In this document: positions 45,915-56,634 of the stretch, one piece after another
How positions within the stretch are numbered: the first letter of the stretch is position 1
Layout of the letters: the number at the start of each line of letters is the position of its first letter
NCBI RefSeq assembly: GCF_947179165.1
Contig: NC_077240.1
Location: 48,048,501 to 48,112,500 of the forward strand
Length of the DNA: 64,000 nt
Reading direction: 5' to 3'
Origin: Solanum dulcamara
Lineage: Eukaryota > Streptophyta > Magnoliopsida > Solanales > Solanaceae
Notes under the pieces: generated by a model
What the model was told of the DNA's origin: nothing
The model's database searches: none
What the model saw: the letters and a program-made list of their open reading frames with translations, nothing else
Made by a program: the position numbers and the translations under genes

Positions 45915-46680
45915 TATTACGATGCAACCCCGTAGGCCGCGACTGGGGTCCGACCTGGACCCTCTTATGCGTATTTATCAGCTATACTTAAGTTGAACCG
46001 TGTGTTATGTGATACTATACACAAAAACCTCAATAGTTTAAAACCTTTTCATGTACCTGTAGCCTCTTTCATTCGTATCATATCATGAAAGGGCATGTGC
46101 CGACAAGGTTTCCATAACATAAAAACATTTACAACATGTCGTATAGGCATAGTCGAAACAAACTTATAAACAACCCACATCCAAATGTCTACAGACCTCT
46201 AGGACTAGTAACAACAACATATGGCGGGACAGGGCCCCCGCCGTACCCCTGAATGTATAAATATATACATTAAATGACCACTATAAAAAATTAGGCTCCA
46301 GAATAGTGATGCACTTCCGGCATAGCTAAAAGGAACTCCTAAGCTGACGGATCTCTAGATTGAACATCTGTACCTGCGGGCATGAAATGCAGCCCCTCGG
46401 GGAACAGGGGGTCAGTATGATATATGTACTGAGTATATAAAGAGATACGCATCACAACTGAGAGAACAACTGAAATGAGGATGCAGGAAACAAGTATAAC
46501 AGTTAATAAGGCACTATACCTGCATCTTATAACATAAGGGCATGTACACCATCTTCACATACCGTATCCGACCCGCTGGGGGACTCGGAGTTACCATGTC
46601 ATCGCATATGGCGTCGTGTCATAGGTTACGATTACATTATTATGTTTTCACATGTATGCCCATCTATCATTGCATATCAT

Positions 46681-46930
46681 ACCGTACCCGGCCTAGTATG
46701 GGTCTCGGTGTTATAATTATATCATCACATACCATACCCGGCCCATTAGGGGACTCGGTGTTATCATCATATCATCATATACCGTACCCGACCCTTTAAG
46801 GGACTCGGTGTTATAACTATAGCATCATATACCGTACCCGGCCTATTAGGGGACTCGGTGTTATAATCATATCATCATATACCGTACCCGGCCCATTAGG
46901 GGACTCGGTGTCATAATCATCATATATAGG
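46681..46930. repeat. 50-bp tandem array (5 units) in 3' LTR of F
   Basis: ACCGTACCCGGCC-type starts at 46681, 46731, 46781, 46831 and 46881: an exact 50-bp period. A diverged sixth unit lies near 46557. Confidence 0.95.
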
Positions 46931-48878
46931 TAGATCATTATGTGAGACTCACTAGGGTAATCATACTGAACTATCGTTCGTGGATCAGGATAATAATCAT
47001 CTCAGGTGCCCTTTGAGTGCCACTAGGGCTATATTAAGTGAAGTCTCAAGAATTATAGACATATTTTAGGGTAATGCCAACCAGCTTAAGGGAATCATAG
47101 ACATCTGTCATCACAGAGTCCTTAGAAATAGGATCTCTAAGTCCCACTATTAATCGACATATAGACGGTTCAGGGAAGGTAGCTCAACTACGATGAGAGT
47201 TTTCCTGCCAAGGAGTGAATATGAGACATATAGCGTATTCGGAGCTTAGGAATGGACTTACTCTAGAGCTCGTATCATGTATCGTTTTCTTTAAGACATG
47301 TCAAAAGAAAGAAAGAGTAGGCCTCACCTGTTTGTCCCTTCCTATCCCAAAGGAGTTTGAGAGACAATAATTCACTTATCGTAGGTGTCCTAGTATTCAG
47401 CAGTGGATAAGAACCAGGAGGTATGCTCGGGGCCTTATGAATGGGATTATCCCCACTTGCATACGTAGATATAAATATTGCCCTTCTATCAAGGATATTC
47501 CAAGAACAAGGAATTAGCTTTACGTACCCTCTACCTTCCATTATCTAGGAGACGGTGAGAGACACTAACTCAATTAGCATAGGAGCTTTCACCTCCAGAA
47601 GTAGGTAGGGGTGGTGAATCATATTCGGAACATCGTGAGTAGATTCATCCCCACATGTTATATACACATCATATTTAGGACTAAGACATGCCAAGAGAAG
47701 GGAAGGATAGCCTTACATACTCATCACTTCCTAACGTATGAAAGGCTTGAGAAGCCCTAGTCTAATTACTGTAAGAGTGCTTTCATCAAGAAGTAAATGA
47801 GGACCGTGAATTACGCTTGGCATTTATGAGTAGATTTACCCTCAATATCATATCATTCATTACTTAACTTGAAGACATGCCAAAATAAGAAACAAGATAG
47901 GCTTTACATACTTATGCCAAAAATATGCCAAAAGAAAGCTTCACATACCTTGTCTGAATTTTTCCTTATCCTGTTTGCCTCGCCGTCCTTTGAACCTATT
48001 CAACATGAAAGTAATATGAATATCAACCCCTTTTAACACCCTAGGTTACACCTTAGTATTAATGGAATCTATTTCCTTAGTCGTTTCCCCGACTAGTTCT
48101 GTTATTCGCTAAGGCGTCGATGAAAATTGGGCAGCACCTCCCCTATAATGTGCCCTATACAAATTACCAATTAGGTCCCTAAGACCTACAGACAACCAAG
48201 AACAACAACCTGCAGCAATTCACACCAACAATATACAACATAAACTCCAAACGACTTATTCAAAAATACGATATCACAATAGGGCGTCTAGCCTTTATTT
48301 TGTAACGCCTTTAACTATACAAAACGAGGGGTCGTTTGGATTAAAATAGAAGCATCCATACCCCTTTTAGAATGCATTTAGTCCCTGCAACAATACATTA
48401 CACCCCTGCAGAACAACTCACAAGAACGACACTTTATTTCGACGACAATTCACTTTTAGCGACTCCAATTTAGTTTATTCCGAACGCTGAACTTGTCAAA
48501 CCTTTTCCCCAACTTCCATCATCACCTAAGGTGTGTAATACAACCTAATTTAACATCATAAACTTCAAATTAGAGCCGAAGAACTTACCTTTCCCTAAAT
48601 TGGCTAGAACTTGTCAAAATCGCGCCTCGGAACTTTTTTTAGCGCGCTGTAACGTCGTGGCAGCTTGCTGTCCGTTTTTTGCTGCACCAAACTCTAATTT
48701 TATACTACTAATACTTCCATATCATCGTGGTATATTCTATATAATTAATTTACGGAACGAAATCGGGACTTACCTCTTTTGTTTCCCAGAGCCGTCACCC
48801 TTTTGTCTCTTAGCTTAGGGTTTGTTTATCTTCACTTTGGCTGGAAATTTGATGAAGGAACTGAAGTATATGCTTTAT

Positions 48879-48892
48879 GTACATATATATGT
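48879..48892 (-). promoter_or_regulatory. TATA box, 3' LTR of F
   Basis: ACATATATATGT about 550 bp downstream of the LTR start on the minus strand; the same box is at 56394-56404 in the other LTR. Confidence 0.5.
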
Positions 48893-49012
48893 GGTCTTAG
48901 GGAGTGACACGTGTCATCCCCTAGAGGTGACACGTGTCCATCCCCTATTGGGCCTCTACATCCATGCGATCATGGAGGGGCTGCCACGTAGCAGTGGGGC
49001 CCACCTCCCCCC

Positions 49013-49065
49013 AAGCAGGTGGGTCACCTACTTGACCCCAAGCAGATGGGTCACCTGCTTGCTTG
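49013..49065. repeat. two 27-bp palindromic units in 3' LTR of F
   Basis: AAGCAGGTGGGTCACCTACTT and AAGCAGATGGGTCACCTGCTT, each near-palindromic, 27 bp apart. The other LTR has four. Confidence 0.9.
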
Positions 49066-49440
49066 AGGTGCTGCCATGTGTCACCCTCCCATTGACTGCC
49101 CCGCGTCGTTTTTTTTTCTTCCTCGTGGGTTCGTAATCTCGTCTCACTTTAAGAGCCTATGTAATCCATGCTTCGCAAGCATGGTACGTACTCCAATAGA
49201 TTAAGTATGTAAGATTTCCAAGTTAGTAGCTTACGTAGGTAAATCGAGTCCTACGACTCATTACTTGGCCTCCAATTCCTTCCGGATTCTTATGACTCCA
49301 TTTCCAACCTTTTCTACTATGGGGTATCACATTCTCCCTTACTAAGAGTCGTTTGATAGTTTCGTAGCTTATCCGGCTCACATGATACTGTCTAAGGAAC
49401 TTAAGAAGACATTTCGAGCTCGAGAGTGCGGGGTGTAACA

Positions 49441-49456
49441 TCCTTTCCCCCTTTAG
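49441..49456 (-). promoter_or_regulatory. polypurine tract of F
   Basis: Minus strand TAAAGGGGGAAAGGA directly before the LTR start; primes plus-strand DNA synthesis. Element G has the same tract at 62555-62567. Confidence 0.9.
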
Positions 49457-49578
49457 AATATTCGTCCTCGAATGTTGAATAAAACTTCCTTTAAGACTTT
49501 ATACAAATTGTAGGGAGGTTCCTTTCTACTGGAATAACATACATTTTCATCCAAGTAATTAATATACGAGTTCCAAGA

Positions 49579-49984
49579 CTAGGGGTTATCTGTAGATATC
49601 GGGAATAGGTACAGACACCTATGTTTCATGTCCTCTTCAACCTCCCAGGTTATGTCTTCACGATTCTTATTCCGCCATAGTACCTTGACAGAAGCTATGT
49701 CCTTAGTTCGCAACCCGTTTAATCTGTTGATCTCGGATGGAAATGGGTTGCCCCTCGTAGGATAACTCTCTGTTACGTGGACCTCCTCCATGGGAAATAT
49801 TCTGGGAGAGTTGTTTACATTTTTGCGGAGCATTGATCTGTGAAAACTGAATGTATTGTTTCAAATCAGACAGTAGGTCCCACTCATAGGCAGCTTTGTC
49901 CATTCTACAAATGACCTGAAAAGGATCAATGTATCCCCTTCTTGCCAACTCTAGGCTTCTAATCGATAGCTTGTCCCGGATCAA
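49579..49984 (-). pseudogene. F integrase C-terminus and chromodomain
   Basis: Two overlapping minus-strand frames. 49984-49703 holds the SH3-like tail (DKLSIRSLELARRGYIDPFQVICRMDKAAYEWDLLSDL). 49833-49579 holds NRLNGLRTKDIASVKVLWRNKNREDITWEVEEDM, then HRCLYLFP, a well-kept chromodomain with its aromatic Trp residues. This classes F as a chromovirus. One frameshift joins the two. Confidence 0.92.
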
Positions 49985-50099
49985 GCTTTACTTCATTAAT
50001 AATTTACTGGATTTCCTCTGGGCCTATCCATTAATTGAAGGGTGAAATATCGTACTAAGATTTATCTGTATTCCTAATCCTTATCGGAATGATCTCCAT

Positions 50100-50320
50100 C
50101 GATTAGCCGTACGTTGAACTTCCCTGTACGAGATAATAGATGTGGGAACCCCATGAAATCTTATTATTTCCTTCCTATGTCATCTCATATAACCCTTAGC
50201 TGAATATACCTTCTTAATTGGAAGAAAATGGGTTAATTTTGTCAGCTTATCTACCATAACCCATATGAACTTATACTTCCGTAGAGTGCGAGTTCAGCCT
50301 GCACTATAACCTACAGTAAT
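50100..50320 (-). pseudogene. F integrase core fragment
   Basis: Minus strand reads YKFIWVMVDKLTKLTHFLPIKKVYSAKGYMR, a stop, then IIRFHGVPTSIIS. It includes the second half of the core start and the strand before the second Asp. The rest of the core, with the catalytic Glu, is lost between 50100 and 49990. No RT or RNase H motif can be read between 50330 and 53040. Confidence 0.88.
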
Positions 50321-50916
50321 CGCCTTCCATTCCCGAGTCGGGATTCCCATCCCCCGTAACAGGCTATCAAGCCTCTGATTCTCCTCTTCGTTTAAGCCAT
50401 TATACAACTCCTCTTAATTCAACTTGTAACACTTTAGGTATGCTATCTTGCTCTTTTACTCAGATCTTCCTTCTAGTTTTATTACCACACATTATACTGT
50501 AATTCTTACACAAATGTGTGTAGGTACGTAGAGCCATTTAGAAAATGCTTTAGTGTCTCTATACTAGCGGCTTACCTCCTTCGGTCGAGGTCAGGGCTCT
50601 GCTATGACTTTTGTCCTTAATACCGATTATATCTTAATAGTTCTTCCTCGAACCATCTTACACTTTTCTTTAATAGATTCTAAATATGGAAATCACATTG
50701 CTATTACTGACTTCCTTTTATCGAGTAATCATTTGACCTTGCTCTTAGTATGCCAATGTTTGTAAGCTGCACAACTATTCTTGTGCCATTTTCATGAAGT
50801 GCATTGTATTTAAGTCATAATCTTTTCTGCTCTTGGCTTACTCTGTTCTATATGTGTCATTGTACTAACATGCCTTTATAATCTCTTTTTGTCATACTTG
50901 TTTCGTTCCCTTTTTC

Positions 50917-51019
50917 ACTTCCCAGGGGGTCACCCATCCCAGTGCTACTCTCATTCAAGCACGCTTAACTTTGGAGTTTTGACGAAATCCAGTGCATTAG
51001 TGCGGGTATGATCACGTCC
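50917..51019 (-). ncRNA. 5S rRNA-derived segment within F (about 103 nt)
   Basis: The minus strand from 51019 reads like plant 5S rRNA from near its first base to about base 103: GATCATACC, GCACTAATGCA, AGTTAAGCGTGCTTG (A box), GAGAGTAG, then GATGGGTGACCCCCTGGGAA (C box). The final 16 or so nt of 5S are absent and are replaced by unrelated text. Differences from the usual sequence are about a dozen, so it is a pseudogene. It lies in the internal region, in the sense orientation of the element. Confidence 0.9.
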
Positions 51020-52205
51020 ATCCCTTATGGGGTCTCGTTTGAAGTTTAAGCATTCCCATTTACATACGATAACGTCAATTGATTTTCTCTTACGCTTGTA
51101 CTTCTCTTGTCCACTTCCCCCCTTTTAGGGTGTACCCATGTCATCCTCCATTTATTTTCAGCTACTCACACGCGAATGATTCTACTCCAACATATTTAAC
51201 GTGCTGCACCATATCTACATGTTCTATTAAATCTTCCATACGTTAGGTTGCCTTTATAGGAACCCTAGCACAAACGTAGGGTGCTTTAGTATTTGGAATA
51301 TATTGTATAAAATCTCATCTAACGATTGATACTCGAGTAATATCCGTAATGTAGCAGTGCATTCAAAGCCACATTCCATTCATCCCAATCAGTAATTAGC
51401 GGGGCTCATTATTGGTGCAAATTCCCCATTTGAGTGTACTTATACTTTAATGACTCATGTTCCAAGCTTCGTCCCTATACTAACTTTATTTTAGTGGATA
51501 CAACTTATTCTTCTAATAACCTCGCAATGTAGCAGTTGTTCTGCAAATCGACATGCCCTCTCCTTGCAGGATCTCACTAATCATCAAGGTGGAGTCACGT
51601 ATATTAACTTCGTTATGCCTTTTTAACTTTCATCTTTGTCATGTACTTCAGGCTACCTTCTAATCCTGCTTAAAACCATATTAACTTCGTTATAGTAGGG
51701 GCCTTATCTTATTACTTTTTCATCATACTATACTTTCAATTCGTAATTGTCTATCTCCCTTTTTGTTCGGTACTCATACTTAATTAATCACATCTATCTT
51801 GAACGCCTATATTATAACTTCTCTATTATTCCTCCAGCTCATTCCATTTTTGGTTGGGCGCAAGGAATTCCATATTACTCTTTATTTCCTTGTACAAGCT
51901 ATCCATTTTTGTCATCACACAACCTTTATTCGAAACTTTCCTTACTAAGCTTTACTTATTCTCACAACGGTTTTGGTTATATTCACCTGGTACCCTGTTC
52001 ATATTCAGTCTCATAGTATAACACCGCTTGACTTTCTTTACGATTTTTACTCTGGGCTACCTACCTTTCTTAGTTAGTATTATCCTTAATGTTTCACAAG
52101 CTGTCTTATTAACACTTCATATCCGTCACAATTCTTTATCCCTCGTACTTTTGTCTTAATCATACTATTACTTCCTTCAACTATAACTTGTCATAGTTTA
52201 TCCCT

Positions 52206-52718
52206 ATGTATCAATTCAGGCGATGCCTTACTATATCATTTTATCCCGATCTATCAGTCCTCTCTGAGTCATCTTCTTTGGCTTATAGGTTCTTTCTAAC
52301 TTCGTTCTACTATTCCAGTATCGACCTCCTAGTTTCTATTGCCATTAACTCAGCAATTAACTTATTTCTCAAGGTCAGCCATACTTGTTTAGTCAAATCT
52401 CATCATTGTTGTAAGAACAACCTTTCAAGACATACTACAGCCCTGTATCTCATTCTCCTCTTATTTCTAGGAAAATTTGGGCAGAGTTTCCTCTGTATTT
52501 CTTACTATCTCAACAGCTGCACACAAAAAATACCAACAATGCCTCACAGGGCACACAGATATATATTCATATCGTATCATATCGCAGCCACCCAGGGCAC
52601 ACATATATATTCATATCATCTCATATCGCAGCCACACAGGGTGCCCACATTAGCAGTATGGACATGGACTTACCTCGTATGTCCCCTCGAACTGCACCTG
52701 TTGTACTTTCCTGTATAA
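52206..52718 (+). other. antisense open frame in F (170 codons)
   Basis: The longest open frame in F's interior runs antisense to the element. No known domain; rich in Leu, Ser, Tyr and His, with hydrophobic runs. Its end overlaps a second antisense frame, 52658-52864, that aligns with an antisense frame in G (60117-60320). Whether any of this is translated is unknown; composition bias (pyrimidine-rich complement of a purine-rich strand) also keeps such frames open. Confidence 0.3.
52545..52640. repeat. two-unit tandem repeat of about 46 bp
   Basis: CAGGGCACACAGATATATATTCATATC...CGCAGCCAC occurs twice in a row; element G has a single equivalent near 60350-60400. Confidence 0.8.
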
Positions 52719-53044
52719 TTTTCCTTTTATTTTCCAACTTTATATATCAATTGTATTGCAACACCTTACCTGACATAGGTCCTTCGTGCCTTTGCTTACC
52801 TACGTGCTTCGTAACATCTAATATTGCTAGTTTCTTTCTTCTACCGGCATTGTCCTCCTGCTAAAATCGCAGGTTAATATGAGGAATTTCATTTCCTATG
52901 GCTCGGCTCTATCGCACGATCTTAGATATGAAAGAAAGTAGCATCCTAAATGTCTTGTAGCCTCCTTTCTATAGATATGGTGCACAACACACCAATAAAC
53001 AAGACTCTACTACACACGGTCTGTAGACATTCCAAGGACGAACT

Positions 53045-53056
53045 GCTTTGATACCA
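53045..53056 (-). promoter_or_regulatory. primer-binding site of F
   Basis: Minus strand TGGTATCAAAGC, one mismatch from the tRNA-Met-type site, 5 bp after the LTR end GTGACA. Confidence 0.9.
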
Positions 53057-53483
53057 CTTCTGTCACGACCCAACCCCGTAGGCTGCGAATGGGGTCCGAC
53101 CTGGACCCTCTTATGCGTATTTATTAGCTACACTTAAGTTGAACCGTGTGTGATGTGATACTATACACAAAAACCTCAATAGTTTAAAACTTTTTTATGT
53201 ACCTATAGCCTCTTTCATTCGTATCATATCATGAAAGGGCACGCGCCGATGAGGCTGCCATAATATAAAAACATTTACAACATGCCGTATAGGCATAGTC
53301 GAAACAAACTTATAAACAACCCACATCCATATGTCTACAGACCTCTAGGAATAGTAACAGCAACATATGGTGGGAAAGGCCCACGCCGTACCCCTGAATG
53401 TACAAATATATACACTAAATGACCAGTATCAAAAATTAGGCTCCAGAACAGTGAAGCACTTCCGACATAGCTAAGAGGAACTC

Positions 53484-53846
53484 GAGCCCATTTGGATTGA
53501 CCAACTTAAAGCCCCTTTTTAGCTTTTGGACGTGTTTGCCTAATGCTGACTTTAAGCCATAAAGTTCTTAAAGTCAGTCAGAAATGAAAAGTTAGGATTT
53601 CTAACTTTTTTTTCCAAAGTGCTTAAAGTCATTTTCTTTGACCATGAAAATTACTTTTATATCCTTTATATTTTAACTAAATTCTCAAACTACCTTTTTT
53701 TATTCTTTTAACCCTAAAATTCACATCATAAGCACTTTTATCCAAACACTCAACTGCTTATTTATAAAAATAACTTTCAGCACTTCAAAGTTCTAAAAGC
53801 ACTTTATACATAAAAGTTACTTTTTTAAGCCTATCCAAACGGGCTC
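53484..53846. mobile_element. MITE, 363 bp, in 5' LTR of F
   Basis: Ends GAGCCCATTTGGATTG and (reverse complement of the right end) GAGCCCGTTTGGATAG are terminal inverted repeats with two mismatches in 16. It is flanked by CTC on both sides (53481-53483, 53847-53849). The other LTR of F has one CTC and no insert at this place (near 46337), a true empty site. No coding capacity. The 3-bp duplication would suit PIF/Harbinger or CACTA, but the ends alone do not let me name the superfamily. Confidence 0.93.
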
Positions 53847-54191
53847 CTCCTAAGCTGATGGATCTCCAGAATGAACATCTGTACCTGTGGGCATGAAATG
53901 CAGCCTCCTGGGGAACGGGGGGTCAGTACGATATATGTACTGAATATATAAAGCATAACGCATCACAACTGAGAGAACAACTGAAATGGGGATGCAGGAA
54001 ACAAGTATAACAGTTAATAAGGCACTATACCTGCATCTTATAAAATAAGGGCATGTACACCATATTCACATACCGTATCCGGCCAGCTGGGGGACTCGGA
54101 GTTACCATGTCATTGCATACGGCGTCGTGTCATAGGTTACGATTACATTATTATGTTTTCACATGCATGCCCATCTATCATTACATATCAT

Positions 54192-54441
54192 AACATACCT
54201 AGCCTAGTATGGGTCTCGGTGTTATAATTATATCATCACATACTGTACCCGACCCATTAGGGGACTCGGTGTTATCATCATATCATCATATATCGTACCC
54301 GGCCCTTTAAGGGACTCGGTGTTATAATCATAGCATCATATACCATACCCGGCCCATTAGGGGACTCGGTGTTATAATCATATCATCATATACTGTACCT
54401 GGCCTATTAGGGGACTCGCTGTCATAATCATCATATATAGG
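54192..54441. repeat. 50-bp tandem array (5 units) in 5' LTR of F
   Basis: Units start at 54192, 54242, 54292, 54342 and 54392, the same period and number as in the 3' LTR. Confidence 0.95.
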
Positions 54442-56393
54442 TAGATCATTATCTGAGACTCACTAGGGTAATCATACTGAACTATCGTTCGTGGATCAGG
54501 ATAATAATCATCGCAGGTGCCCTTTGAGTACCACTAGGGCTATATTAAGTGAAGTCTCAAGAATTATAGACATATTTTAGGGTAATGCCAACCGGCTTAA
54601 GGGAATCATAGACATCTGTCATCACAGAGTCCTTAGAAATAGGATCTCTAAGTCCCACTATTAATCAACATATAGACAGTTCAAGGAAGGTAGCTCAACT
54701 ACGATGAGAGTTTTCCTGCCAAGGAGTGAATATGAGACATATAGCATATTCGGAGCTTAGGAATGGACTTACTCTAGAGCTCGTATCATGTATCATTTTC
54801 TTTAAGACATGTCAAAAGAAAGAAAGAGTAGGCCTCACCTGTTTGTCCCTTCCTATCCCAAAGGAGTTTGAGAGACAATAATTCACCTATCGTAGGCGTC
54901 CTAGTATTCAACAGTGGATAAGAACCAGGAGGTATGCTCGGGGCCTTATGAATGGGATTATCCCCACTTGCATACGCAGATATACATATTGCCCTTCTAT
55001 AAAGTATATGCCAAGAGCAAGGAATTAGCTATACGTACCCTCTACCTTCCATTATCTAGGAGACTGTGAGAGACACTAACTCAATTAGCATAGGAGCTTT
55101 CACCTCCAGAAGTAGGTAGGGGTCGTGAATCATATTCGTAACTTCGTGAGTAGATTCGTACCCACATGTTATATACACATCATATATAGGACTAAGACAT
55201 GCCAAGAGAAGGGAAGGATAGCCTTACATACTCATCACTTCCTAACGTATGGAAGGCTTGAGAAGCCCTAGTTCAATTACTGTAAGAGTTCTTTCATCAA
55301 GAAGTAAATGAGGACCGTGAATTACACTTGGCATTTATGAGTAGATTTACCCTCAATCTCATATCATTCATTACTTAACTTGAAGACATGCCAAAAGAAG
55401 AAACAAGATAGGCTTTACATACTTATGCCAAAAACATGCCAAAAGAAAGCTTCACATACCTTGTCTGAATTATTCCTTATCCTGTTTGCCTCGCCTTCCT
55501 TTGAACCTATTCAACATGAAAGTAATATGAATATCAACCCCTTTTAACACCCTAGGTTACACCTTAGTATTAATGGAATCTATTTCCTTAGTCGTTTCCC
55601 CGACTAGTTCTGTTATTCGCTAAGGCGTCGATGAAAATTGGGCAGCACCTCCCCTATAATGTGCCCTATCCAAATTCCCAATTAGGTACCTAATACCTAC
55701 ATACAACCAACAACAACAACCTGCAGCAATTCACACCAACAATATACAACATAAACTCCAAACGACTTATTCAAAAATACGATATCACAATAGGGTGTCT
55801 AGCCTTTATTTTGTAACGCCTTTAAATATACGAAATGAGGGGTCGTGTGGCTGAAACCAGAAGACTACATACCCCTTTTATAATGCATTTATTCCCTGCA
55901 ACAATACATTACACCCCTGCAGCAACAACTCACAAGAACGACACTTTATTTCGACGACAATTCACTTCTAGCGACTCCAATTTAGTTTATTCCTAACGCC
56001 AAACATTTCAAACCTTTTACCCAACTTCCAGCATTCCCTAAGGTGTGTAATATACCCTAATTTAACATTATAAACTTCAAATTAGAGTGGAAGAACTTAC
56101 CTTTCCCGAAATTGGCTAGAACTTGCCGAAATCGCGCCTCGGAACTTTTTTTAGCGCGCTGTAACGTCGTGGAAGATTTCTGTCCGTTTTTTGCTGCGCC
56201 AAACTCTAATTTTATACTACTAATACTTCCATATCATCGTTGTATAGGATAGATAATTAATTTACGGAACAAAATTGGGACTTACCTCTTTTTTTTCCTA
56301 AAGTCGTCACCCTTTTCTCTCTTAGCTTAAGGTTTGTTTATCTTCACTTTGACTGGAAATTTGATGAAGGAACTGAAGTATATGCTGTATGTA

Positions 56394-56405
56394 CATATAT
56401 ATATG
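56394..56405 (-). promoter_or_regulatory. TATA box, 5' LTR of F
   Basis: Minus strand CATATATATATG, about 610 bp from the LTR start and just beyond the 27-bp palindromic array. Confidence 0.5.
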
Positions 56406-56526
56406 TGGTCCTAGGGAGTGACACATGTCATCCCCTATAGGTGACACGTGTCCATCCCCTATTGGGCCACCGCATCCATGCGATCAAGGAGGGGCTGCCA
56501 CGTGGTAGTGGGGCCCACCTCCCACC

Positions 56527-56634
56527 AAGTAGGTGGGTCACCTACTTGACCCCAAGCAGGTGGGTCACCTGCTTGACCCCAAGAAGGTGGGTCACCTGCT
56601 TGACCCCAAGCAGGTGGGTCACCTGCTTGCTTGA
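56527..56634. repeat. four 27-bp palindromic units in 5' LTR of F
   Basis: Units start at 56527, 56554, 56581 and 56608. The core AAGCAGGTGGGTCACCTGCTT is close to a perfect palindrome. Because 27 is a multiple of three, the array keeps a 110-codon plus-strand frame (56441-56773) open with a 9-residue period; I do not regard that as a gene. Confidence 0.95.

Larger units (their letters stand above)
45915..49440 (-). repeat. 3' LTR of F
   Basis: 3526 bp. On the minus strand it starts TGTTACACCCCGCACTC at 49440. Its end at 45915 has TG..CA damaged (TATTACGATGC, where the other LTR has TGTCACGACCC). Contains five 50-bp repeats, two 27-bp palindromic units and a TATA box near 48885. Plus-strand frames 46542-46799, 48600-48818 and 48822-49136 are LTR sequence. 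Confidence 0.92.
50330..53040 (-). other. non-coding internal region of F
   Basis: Apart from the 5S segment, the antisense frame and a short tandem duplication, I find no gag, protease, RT or RNase H text. Stretches match the internal region of element G (for example around 51130 with 61400, and 52680-52870 with 60115-60320), so the two share a reduced, non-autonomous type of interior. Confidence 0.6.

Noticed and set aside
46542..46799. 85-codon frame in the 50-bp array
   Set aside because: Repeat-driven; 50 is not a multiple of three and the same frame is broken in the other LTR.
46681..46930. Regularly spaced repeats resembling a CRISPR array
   Set aside because: Units are contiguous 50-bp tandem repeats without unique spacers, in plant LTR DNA.
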